DNA from: Oxytricha trifallax
Lineage: Eukaryota; Ciliophora; Spirotrichea; Sporadotrichida; Oxytrichidae
Assembly: GCA_000711775.1 (NCBI GenBank)
Contig: ARYC01000607.1
Span: forward strand, 30,039-94,038
Length of the DNA stretch: 64,000 nucleotides
Direction of reading: 5' to 3'
Shown: piece by piece, positions 51,192-60,683 of the stretch
Layout: each line of letters opens with the position of its first letter
How positions within the stretch are numbered: the first letter of the stretch is position 1
Translations under genes and position numbers: made by a program
Notes under the pieces: model-generated
Databases searched by the model: none
Told to the model about the DNA's origin: nothing
What the model saw: only the letters and a program-made list of their open reading frames with translations

Positions 51192-51699
51192 TATTATTGA
51201 TTGCAATGTGATATTTATAAATAAAAGTATTTCACTACTTAGAATGGTAATTTTTAAAATAAATAATATAAATCTCCACTATTAAAAACTGAGGGTGCTA
51301 TTTTGTCTAGGTATTATCTTAGTTTTGCCAGTTTTTCGACCAATCATAACTTTGGATTTCATCCTCGCTACTACTAAGGTATACATAATCTGATTTGAAA
51401 TCTATTTTGAACTGCTAAGGGAATTAAGCTTTACTACCTTTCTGTCATTAAAGGGATCCGTTATCGAAATACTCAAAAAACTATTTTTCTCATTTTTTTG
51501 TCTCTCATATTCATCTACTTTTTATATCTAAATGGCATTTTCACTAAGTTCCTCTTAAGCAAATAGTTCCTAGTTTTTCCCCATATAGTGGTCATCCCTC
51601 TTCACTTTCACTGGATAAGTTTGAAACTGTAAATTTTCTCTCGAATTAGTTGTTTCTTTTTAGAAGTATAATGTTAAGTATCAGAAAATAAATCCTTAA
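51192..51699. other. Spacer between D2 and F3
   Basis: About 500 bp, slightly less AT-rich than average at 51290-51620, with no frame or repeat that I can support. Confidence 0.45.
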
Positions 51700-51853
51700 T
51701 TGATCAAATAGATAATATTGTTAAAATAGTAAAAATAAGAAATTATTTAAATTCATTAAATATCCAAATTAATAATTAATTATAACTGTAATAAATTAGG
51801 ATTGCGTGTAATACTAATCAGTTTTAGTTTTAAAAATTATTTAATATATATTA

Positions 51854-51923
51854 GTGGTCCAGTGGTCCGGTGGTCCAGTGGTCTGGCAGGGTCTTTAGTG
51901 TGGTCCAGTGGTCAGGTGGTCTG
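51854..51923. repeat. Octamer minisatellite GTGGTCYR in the F2 arm
   Basis: Seven units of GTGGTCCA/GTGGTCCG/GTGGTCTG/GTGGTCAG in two blocks (51854-51885 and 51900-51923) separated by GCAGGGTCTTTAGT. Four inverse units (TGGACCAC, CAGACCAC, CGGACCAC) lie at 52150-52181 in the opposite arm. The base composition is sharply different from the AT-rich arms. Confidence 0.9.
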
Positions 51924-52149
51924 GCCGGGTGTATGACTCAGTTCTTACTAATGAAACTTTTTCAATGTCTCTTGTAACAATATCAAGATTTTCAAGGATG
52001 TTCATTCTGAATCGGTAGAAGTTAATATCTGGATGATAAGCATTAGTAGCAGCGAAGCAGTCTTAAATTCAACGGTGACATTCACGTTGATGTAGTATTG
52101 ATCACTATTTACTTCGTCTACAATAGGTGCATCTTTAGCTTCAATACGG
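51924..52149 (-). other. F2 loop: coding-like cargo, frameshifted
   Basis: On minus one frame reads RIEAKDAPIVDEVNSDQYY and NVNVTVEFK, then the reading continues one base out of phase as DCFAATNAYHPDINFYRFRM and ENLDIVTRDIEKVSLVRTES. The shift lies near 52061-52070, where a single lost base would explain it. Composition is much less AT-rich than the arms. No TGA interrupts either half within its range. The protein is unknown. KDCF, INFY and VRT occur in the same order as KKCF, INFY and VRT in the F1 loop. Confidence 0.5.
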
Positions 52150-52767
52150 TGGACCACTGGACCACCAGACCACCGGACCACTAATATATATTAATTAATT
52201 TTAAAAATAAAACTGATTAGTATTACACGCACTCCTAATTAATTACAGTTATAATTAATTATTAATTTGGATATTTAATGAATTTAAATAATTTCCTATT
52301 TTTACTATTTTAACAATATTAGGAAATATTATAAATAAAAATACATATTCTAATAATAAGTTATTAAAACTGCCTCTAATAACAAATGCTTATAATTCAA
52401 ATAGTTAAAATATAATTATGACTAAATTAATTAATTAATTATTTATTTGTAATCACTGTGCAAATTGTGCTAACTTTTTCCTATAAAACAAGGAAGCAAG
52501 TTTGTGTGCAAATATATATTAATTAATCAAAATGAGAATAATAAATATTAATGATTATGTAAAAATGAGATAGCGTTATCATTTCACGGATAGAAATGAA
52601 ATGACATTCAAAACCCCAAAACCGCTGAAGTTGTTTGGTTGAGATTTTGATTGATAAAAGTTTACTATTAACGCATACTTTATTAGGGTTTTAATAGAAT
52701 TTATGTAGGGATAAATGTTTAAATATTTGTAATTTAAGTGAGTATAACAAGCTAATTTTTTAATATT

Positions 52768-54224
52768 TCACACAAACATAAGCTTAGAGTCATATGGCAG
52801 TTGTCTGAATTTTATCTTTCTTAATTGATGCTTGATTGTTTCTATTGTTTTTTATTTCATTTCGCTTGGCTTGATGATAGTTGAGTACGCAAGTTCTCTG
52901 AGACCTCCATTAAGTTTATTTTTATCGAGTTTTTGCTTGATTCTCTGCTTAGAATCTCTCTCACACTTGCAGCTAAAGTAATCATTTCTTGGCATGTTGC
53001 TCTCTGCTATTATTACTGCTAGAGCCCAGATATCCCATTAAGTGTCTCCGTCTCTCTAATGTTCTCTCTTTGGGAAATATCCAGGAGTGCCATATACATT
53101 ACCTAATACTGAGGCTTGCATTCTTTGAGCTTTGCTTAAATCATTAATATAAACTCCAAGAGGTTGAAAGTACATCATGATGTTTTCTGGCAATAAGTCT
53201 CAATGAGCATAGCCAAGCTTGTGAAGCTCTTGAATACCCTCAACTATTTGCCGCACAATCTAGCCAATTTATCTTTGGCATCTATTATCAGATAGAAATT
53301 CTCTGTAAGTCATTTCAAGTAATGGAAGCCTGAAGGCTCCATGATCTTTACCAAGTAAAACAGCATCTAACTATACAATATGCTTACACTCACTTAACTT
53401 TACCTGTTAAAGTGTATAATACTCATTAGCAAATTCCATTTAGAACTTGTCATAAGCAAGGAATTAATAGAAAGAATATATTTTGTAATCATATTAGTCA
53501 TCAGTGATGACTCTCTTCTCTACTTTATCCTCAAGAGTGATGTAGCTTTTAAGGCAAGAATTTATGACAATAATCTTTAAGATAAGAATCTTGGTCGCCT
53601 CAATTTTTACCATGATTTTATCTATATCAAATAGAGAGGAAAGTTCTTGTATGCTTTCTTCATTCAATGCCTCAACTCTAAGAGACTCGGCAGGATTTCT
53701 TGATCTTGTTTTTTATAGGAATCTTTTTCCTGTAGGTTCATGAATAAATACAAAAACTTGATTGTGCTTTTTCTTTAAGTGCACTTTGAAGTCTTTAGTA
53801 TGAGAATATGGCTTCTCACAGAATTGAAAGACATTCTTCCCATCTTTCTTATAATGCTTAAGATATATCCTATGCATATCGTTTTGTATGTCTCTCAAGT
53901 GTCTTTTACGTCTTTTACAAGTTGACTTGTAGAGGAAAACTTTATTGCATTCTTTGAATTAAAAGTCTACTTTGGCTTGTAATTCTTAATGCTCTATGGA
54001 TGGCGGGTTGCTTAACCTCTTCCTCAATTTACACCGCTTCTATGATGACCTCCTTCTTAATTTATATTTAAATCTCAAACCTAGACTGGTCTGGTCAAAG
54101 TTGTCATAAGTAGGCTCCCACTAAGTATAAGCGTCTCTGGTTTCAACTTTATTTTGTTGCTGGAAAGATAATTTTTATTGACTTTACCCTGTAATTCCTC
54201 TCTTCTCAAAAGGTTAGCGCTCAT
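52768..54224 (-). pseudogene. TBE zinc-finger/kinase gene, broken
   Basis: ATG at 54222-54224 (MSANLLRR, matching MSGNLLRK of the intact copy), final TGA at 52768-52770. The length is not a multiple of three, so there is at least one net shift. In the catalytic loop the Arg codon of HRD is TGA and the Lys is Leu (H-stop-D-L-L-P-E-N, about 53200). The DFN Asp is present but the motif reads DLS. In the second zinc finger the first Cys is Phe (FQFCEKPY near 53800-53830), and the first finger is disordered. GTPGYFP is retained. It encodes neither an active kinase nor normal fingers. Confidence 0.85.
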
Positions 54225-54788
54225 TTTAGTTTACTGATATATTTTATTATAATAATGATATATATACCTTGATAAACTATAATAGCAGAGTATATGACCC
54301 TCTGGCAGATTCTTTGCTGAGAGGTAAGAAAATAAAATAAGCATAGAAGAATGTGAATTGACATATTTTATGAGAATTTTATACGTTTTAGTAAATTAAA
54401 ATACTCCTAATGAAGTTTTGTTTTTCTAGGAGGTCCTTTAAATCAAGTTTGAACTTATTTTAGAGGTAAAGTTATTAAACATTTTTTAATTTAATATACT
54501 CCCATTTAAGTTTAAACCTTAAAATTTAACTTCTAATAAAGTTTGAACTTAATTTGGAGGACCTCCTAAAATAATTAAATATTATTAGGAGCAATTTAAT
54601 AGAGATAGATTGTTAAATATGGAAATCAATCTGTGAAACTTGGAGCAAGTTTTTCAATGCTTCTACTCATATCTTTTCAAGGTAGACCTCCAAGTGGATC
54701 CTCCTATTTATTAGTAAAATTTTAGTCAGTTTAGAATGGATATCCATAATTTTGAATTTCATAAACATTTATTGAAACTGGAAGCAAG
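54225..54788. promoter_or_regulatory. Divergent control region of TBE-c
   Basis: Lies between the ATG of the kinase gene (minus) and of the second gene (plus). It holds the inverted pair TAGGAGGTCC (54427-54436) and GGACCTCCTA (54559-54568), at the place equivalent to the pair in TBE-b but with a different sequence. Regulatory role inferred from position only. Confidence 0.4.
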
Positions 54789-54888
54789 ATGGAGTCTATG
54801 AATGATGCAATGAAGAGAATTTAATCTTAAGATTTAATAGGAAAATTCAGAAGTAAAGAAGATCTTTAAAGATATTTGGTATAGAAAG

Positions 54889-54924
54889 GTAAATTCTTGA
54901 CTAAGATTTATATATTCATGATAG
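54889..54924 (+). other. Predicted 36-nt intron (TBE-c second gene)
   Basis: Begins GTAAATTCTTG and ends CATGATAG. Same length and place as 23633-23668 and 2668-2703, while its sequence is much less conserved than the neighbouring exons. Confidence 0.75.
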
Positions 54925-55319
54925 TTGGATTGTTCTTGCCAACTCAGGAAGGAACTAAAATCTCGTTTTTAAAAGCCTTGCTAAGCGAAGATAAAAAAGC
55001 ATTTAAGACTAATGAAATAAAGATGATAGAGATACCTAACTACCCTGAAATATCAGTAACAAATCTCTATGATGATGCTATGAATGATCCAGATGTTGCT
55101 CTATACCTTCCTTCAAAGGTGCAATTCTCTAATAAGATGCCAGAGAGAAACTTCTTCTTTGGTGTTCTTGGAACTCTGAAACCTGAGTATTTAAATGAAG
55201 TTATTTAAGAAGCTCATAAGAAACGCTACACAGCATCTCTCCTGAAGAAAAAGAGAAGCAAGGTATTAAAATAAGTGACACCTGGCTATAAGAACTGCAA
55301 AAGCATCCATTTATCTCTA

Positions 55320-55345
55320 GTAAGATTAGTCTTATAACTTTATAG
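55320..55345 (+). other. Predicted 26-nt intron (TBE-c second gene)
   Basis: GTAAGATTAG...ATAACTTTATAG. Removal joins FIS to KKPGTAIYL exactly as in TBE-b. Confidence 0.85.
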
Positions 55346-55586
55346 AAAAACCTGGAACTGCTATTTACTTGATGAAAGAGCGCAGCAAATTAAACAGAGA
55401 GAAAAAGTCTCAAGTAAAGCATGAACTAAGTAAGAGACTCTTCAAAGAATAATAAAAGGCAGACGAGATGAACATAGATGCAGGAGATGACAATAAGAGA
55501 AGAAACATAGGCCCAAGCAAGCCTTAAGAGGAAGAAAAGAAAAGAAACCAAATCCCTTTACGGGCGAGTTTAATATGTGAACTTAT

Positions 55587-56613
55587 TCATTCATTTAAAT
55601 CTAAAACTTATTTATAAACACAGAATCTTCCTTCTCTTGCGCATAATTTTGATTTATCATCGCTGACTCTTTTAGCAGCACTCTTAATAAAATCAACTAT
55701 ATCTTTCTTCAAGTAGTGCATCAAGTGATAGAGAAGAAGTTTCTTGTAGCGGACTTTCAATAACCCCCAAAAAAAATAAATTCCATTGAATTGAAGACTG
55801 TAGGAAACATTAAATAAAGATATTATGTTTAATCTTTCGTATTCTTTTCTTGAGTCTTTGGTTTTATGAACTGATAAGTTATCAACAAACAGAATAATCT
55901 TTTAGTCAGCGTACTTATCCCTCAGTTATAACAAGAACTTTATGTATTATTCGGTTTTCATTGAAAGAGGGTGGATAACATAAGTCTCGAGGCCACTATC
56001 TTCGCTTATTCCACCAAGTATTGCATGAGTTTAAACCTTAATCTTTTAATCATATACTTTTATGTTGCTGTACCTTTGATACCAAGACCTTGATATAAAG
56101 GTATTAAAAGTGAGTACCACCTCATCAACGTGTATGAATTTTTTATTAAGCTCTTAAGACCTCTGCATTTAATCGAGTATACAATTTAAATTAGTCTTAT
56201 AAAATGGAACATTAAAGTCAATCACTCTCTTATTGCGATTGAATATCTTGTAAGATATTCCGTTCTTTTTATATATGTTAGCTATTGATTAAGCAGAGAT
56301 TTGAAGCTCAGGAAATAGGCGATATAACATTATAGCTCTCTAGTCAATTGAGAAATAAGACCAGTATTTAAGAGTCTTGTCATTAATAAGATAATCGATG
56401 TGATCTTGCAAAAATTTCAGAGGTCTCTTATGCTTATGAGATGCTATATCTTTAAATTAATGCCAAATGACAGTGAGACCTAACAGTAGCTGGAGATTTA
56501 TGAAGCAGTTTTGCTATAGATGTGTATTTTGAATAGGTTTGAGTTGATCATATAATCATCGCATCCATAACAAAACTATATAATCACTGTCATAAACTGA
56601 CCAAATCTCGCAT
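55587..56613 (-). pseudogene. TBE transposase, inactivated
   Basis: ATG at 56611-56613 (ATGCGAGATTTGG), TGA at 55587-55589. Compared with the intact gene, one base is missing after the first codons (TTGGGATCA has become TTGGTCA), and further bases are missing nearby, so the frame breaks at the N-terminus. The first Asp (HVDEVVL) and second Asp (FVDNLSVHK) remain. The third catalytic position reads NGIYFFW instead of NGIELYW (about 55775-55800): Glu is replaced by Tyr. The enzyme cannot be catalytic even if translated from an internal start. Confidence 0.88.
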
Positions 56614-56750
56614 ATACTCACTTATATAACTAATATTTAAGCATTAAACCTACCTAAATCCTATTAAAATTCTAATAAATTATGCGTTAATAGTCTACTT
56701 TTATAAATCAAACTCAATCAAACAACTTCAGGGATTTTGGGGTTTGGATT

Positions 56751-57100
56751 GAGCGATTGATATCTAATGATGAATTCACTTGCAGTATCACTTCCCTACA
56801 TGATTTACCTAACTTGCTATCGGACAACACGATTATATTTTTATCTAAGTTTGATTATCCCGGAATGTATATGAACTCATGCTATTACATCGCTTGTGTG
56901 GTTGATCACCGAATGTCGCCAAAACATGCATAACCGCATAAATTGACTGCCATCATATGAATTTCCCAAGCGACCACACAAGATTACTCATAACCGTGTT
57001 CCCTCATCATGGAGCATCACTTCTTGCAGAGAACTTATCGGCATCACAGGGAATGTATACGCACTTGTAGAAGAGGACGATTCGGAATGATATTTTAAGA
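56751..57100. other. F3 loop right of TBE-c: coding-like, strand uncertain
   Basis: Much less AT-rich than its flanks. On plus one frame reads DEFTCSITSLHDLPNLL and KFDYPGMYMNSCYYIACVV, then stops at TGA near 56960, and another continues with HGASLLAENLSASQGMYTH. On minus, runs such as FYKCVYIPCDADKFSARSD and EHGYEQSCVVAWEIHMMAV are also open. I cannot decide the strand or name a family. It is equivalent in position to the loop cargo of F1 and F2. Confidence 0.35.
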
Positions 57101-57334
57101 GTAATTAATAATTAAAATAATTAAATATATATATTTGCACACAAACTTGCTTCCTTGTTTTATAGGAAAAATTTAGCACAATTTGCATAGTGATTATAAA
57201 TATTTAATTAATTAATTTAGTAATAATTATATTTGAATTATAAGCATTTGTTATTAGAGGCAGTTATAATTACTTATTATTAGAATATGTGTTTTTATTT
57301 CTTAAATTTCCTAATATTATCTATGCTATCAATA

Positions 57335-58753
57335 TTAGTTCTTTTATCTAGTGTGGAAGTCATATTTAAAGGAGTTCAAATCCACAAGCAATTATATATA
57401 TATATATATCATGTGAAGTTGTGTTAAATTTTGAGATTCATTTTGGCTCAACAAATCTAATTATAAGGGCTAGTATTTATAAAATAACATCGAACTAAAT
57501 GAGAATTTCACTTAGTAATAAAATAAATTTTTATATCTTTTAGAAGTTGATCAATAATGAACAACAAATACTCTAATTTAAGCTCTTATTTGATTCGTTA
57601 TTGAAATATATAAAAAATTTATAGATTTTAAAAAATTGTTTGGTTATGTTTTATAAAAAAAAACATAATTATTTCACAAATATTAATACAATATTTATGA
57701 ATAAAATTTTATTTTAATTAAATGTCTAATTTTAATAATATTTATATTTTTATTGAATTTTGAAACTATATTCATACATTTATTAAAAGTTTATATTATC
57801 TATAAGTAAATGTATTAATTTCTGCATTTAACAATACATTTCTTACAAAAAAAATATGTAATCCTAATATATAATAAGAAATAGATTATATTTTAAATTG
57901 AAACAAATGAATTTCTACTATCAAAGATAATAATATATTGCCTTTAAAAATTGATTTCTTGAATAGGTCTAGAATCACTATTTTTTAAAGAATATTGAAC
58001 TAAAACTCTTAATAGAATTAAAAATAGTAATTAAGGAAACATTTATAAAATATTATTTTTTTACATTAAAAGAAAGCTTTACATCATCATTATATTCAAA
58101 TTTTACTTTAAGTTTTTTAATGTATCCAATTTTAATAAAATTAAATACTATGTTAAGTCATTGTAGTTATCAATATAGCATATTACAAATATTTATAACA
58201 TATTATTATTACACATTTATTATAAATAATCGAGAATTGATAAATGATAATGAAATTAACAATAAAATGCAATTGATAATAATGGTGACTAAGTAGGTGA
58301 CTGTTCACTCACAAATATGTAAGTTACAAAACATTTCTGGAAATTATTTTATGTGCTAAAAGCAGTGAAAGCTGAAAACAGATAATTCAGAGAGCAGCTC
58401 AAAGTAAAACAAAAAGAAGACTGACTAATGCAAATAATAACATTTGCAAAGGTATTTGGAAAAATAAAACATTATAATGAGATTTCATTATTAATTATTA
58501 CAATAAATGTAAGTATTCATTATAATTATATTCTTACAAAAATATATTTTCGCTTTATTAATCTTAATTAGTGAAATAAATAAAAAATAATTGTTTTAAT
58601 ATCATCAACTGCAAATACCTGCCTTTTTCAATAGCTTAAAATTAACTTTTGATAATTATGATGAAAATAAAATATGAAACAAACGCCTAACAAGTGAGTG
58701 AATAAGAATAAGAGTGGAGTCAAAAGTTTTTATGAAATTTCATTTCAAGCTGA
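57335..58753. other. AT-rich spacer, nothing recognised
   Basis: A short TA repeat at 57389-57409; otherwise no element ends or supported frames. Confidence 0.5.
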
Positions 58754-59155
58754 GGAAGATAAAGTATAATTTAGTGTGAAGTGAGAAAGAAATATCACTC
58801 ATATTTTATTTACTACAGCCTCTCGAAAAATCATAGAGAAACCTAGCCCACTGTCTATATAAATTATGATAAAACTTATAAAAAGTATGAGTTCTCTGAG
58901 TGTCATAAGTAACTCAAACAAATAATTCAATTAAAGAAAACACTTAAGGAAGAATATTTGAAAGCTCACAAGAAAAACATATTTAAGTTATATAAGTTCA
59001 GAAGCAAGAAGATGATTTTAACCGGTCAAAAGAGAAAACTAAGAATATTTAATGGTGGCAGAGTTTGTTTAAGAAAACAATTAGAATAAGTGAGAGTAGC
59101 AAGCAACTTAATCATCATTTCTAGCTACGTTATTTTACAGTACTCTGTCAAATGA
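58754..59155 (+). other. Possible ciliate-code ORF, Lys-rich, unknown
   Basis: 133 codons without TGA between TGA at 58751 and TGA at 59153-59155. The second half is strongly basic and protein-like (LKKTLKEEYLKAHKKNIFKL, SKKMILTGQKRKLRIFNGG). No ATG is near the left end, so it would be a fragment or have an upstream exon. No family recognised. It stands out from the flanks by composition, but the length alone is not decisive. Confidence 0.3.
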
Positions 59156-60361
59156 GAAATTATCATTGATCATTACTTGCTTCTATGTTTACGACACTTG
59201 AACTATCTTATAAGTTATGATAAATTCTAAATAAAGTCATATTCAGAGTGTCAAGAACAAACTCCTGTAATCTTAAAAAACCAAAAGTTTTCCTCCACAT
59301 GTCTCTGCTTTACCTAACATGTCTTATCAAAGAATAAGAAAACCAATGATTGATCCTTAAAAAAATGTGACGGTGCCTCAACATATTTCTTTTTATTGAT
59401 TTTGTACAGAGTACATTGATAAGCTAGGGGGTGCTATATCTCTGTAAATTACTTGACCAAACCTTCTCCTTCAATATTGCATTTGTCTTATATAAAGGAA
59501 GTATCAAGATATAAATGATTATAATTCATAATATATTTCAAATATTATCAAGAAGATAATAGAATTTAAATAAACCAAAATATTTTCTGAGTTATATACA
59601 AATTTGTGGTGTATTATAATGCAATCAAGATATGGAATTTTCATGGATGATTATTTCACTTGAGAAATTAATATTATAAAAGATTCTTAAATCAATCATA
59701 AAACATTAAGATAGAGAAATCTAAAGTTTTAATAATAGTAAAGAAATTATTTTTTCTTTTTTTATGCTAGATGGTATTTAAACATAAAAATATTCAAATA
59801 TATACACTAATTAAATAATATTTAATTTTTATAATAAATTAAAACATTTGAATTTAGTAAAATAAAAGATATATTTTAAAATAAGTTTGAAAATTGAGAT
59901 ATTTAAAATTAAAAGGTTTTCTCCAAAATTTTACTATAAATAAAAATAAATTATTTGTTGAATTTTTACAAAGTTCATATTTAAAAGTATTCTTATAATA
60001 TGTTTACTAATATATATATATAATAATTAACTTCTAATTTCTTTAAAAAAATTGATGAGTACAGCAGTTAAAAGTTAACTTTTACTTAAAGTCTATTAGC
60101 TATCTTGGAGGCGCAAAATTATAAATAATAATATTAAAATAAATGCGAAATAGCTTTTTGTAGATTATAGTTTGAATTGATTCAAATAATTTTGTTAAAC
60201 AATTCGCACGAAAGCGGGATATAGATGAAGTTAAATTCTAAGGTACTAAGGTAATATATTGTTAAGGGCAAAGAAGGAATAAAAACTGTCAAATAATATG
60301 CAATTTATTATTTATAAGATTAATAGAATATATTATTAGAAATTATTAACTTTTATATTAA

Positions 60362-60403
<42 letters not shown>

Positions 60404-60683
60404 ATTTAACATTACAAAATTAGATTTTCCTAAATTAAAAATAAAATGGGTTTAAACTGAGAATTCAAATAGATTATTTACAAAACTTCTCTTGCATAAA
60501 AGACTCAAACCATTAAAGTAAGTAAACATATTCAACTTATTTTCAATTAAATCTTTTAATTCTTTCGATATTTCAACTTATATCTAAAAAATCAAACATT
60601 TTATTGACTTTTCAATTATTTTTTAGTACGGCTAATGATTATAAAAAAACTAGTATTAAATAAGGAATTAACTTGTGAGATGA
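59156..60683. other. AT-rich spacer with a long TA repeat
   Basis: TA alternation at 60365-60406 with a single break. No other feature recognised. Confidence 0.5.
60365..60406. repeat. (TA)n microsatellite
   Basis: About 42 bases of TA alternation with one interruption. Confidence 0.9.

Larger units (their letters stand above)
51718..52316. mobile_element. F2: foldback element inserted in the left arm of F3
   Basis: 599 bp; ends TTGTTAAAATAG and CTATTTTAACAA flanked by TA (51716-51717, 52317-52318). The outer arms (about 140 bp) are near-perfect inverse copies, followed inward by GTGGTC-type octamer repeats on both sides and a loop of about 225 bp with coding-like sequence. The precise empty site is visible in the right arm of F3, which establishes a 2-bp TA duplication. 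Confidence 0.9.
54789..55569 (+). pseudogene. TBE second gene ('22-kDa' gene), frameshifted, introns retained
   Basis: ATG at 54789, exon 1 MESMNDAMKRIQSQDLIGKF, predicted 36-nt intron 54889-54924 (GTAAAT...TGATAG), exon 2 with FLPTQEGTKISF and PERNFFFGVLG, predicted 26-nt intron 55320-55345 (GTAAGA...TAACTTTATAG). Compared with TBE-b, two extra bases follow CGCTAC near 55229, and one base is missing near 55530, before the C-terminal NPFTG region. The stop of the original gene would lie near 55567-55569. The gene is out of frame after the first lesion, so it is not expected to make the full product. Confidence 0.85.
52609..56747 (-). mobile_element. TBE-c: full-length but inactivated TBE
   Basis: 4139 bp, inserted with an ATT duplication (52606-52608, 56748-56750). 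The left end CAAAACCCCAAAACC and the right end (inverse CCAAACCCCAAAATCCC) are slightly mutated telomeric repeats. The terminal inverted repeats are recognisable over about 100 bp but no longer identical. Relative to the plus strand, gene order is inverted against TBE-b: kinase on minus at left, second gene on plus, transposase on minus at right. All three genes carry lesions. Confidence 0.93.
51700..57332. mobile_element. F3: foldback element containing F2 and TBE-c
   Basis: Inverted arms of about 210 bp (51700-51717 plus 52319-about 52530, and about 57118-57332) carry matching stretches such as TATAAAACAAGGAAGCAAG and CTAATAACAAATGCTTATAA. The ends TTGATCAAATAG and CTATGCTATCAA are F-family termini; the right is followed by TA, while the left is preceded by AA (TA expected). 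Without F2 and TBE-c the element would be about 0.9 kb. The intact right arm (TAGATAATATTAGGAAAT on minus) shows the site into which F2 inserted in the left arm. Confidence 0.8.
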
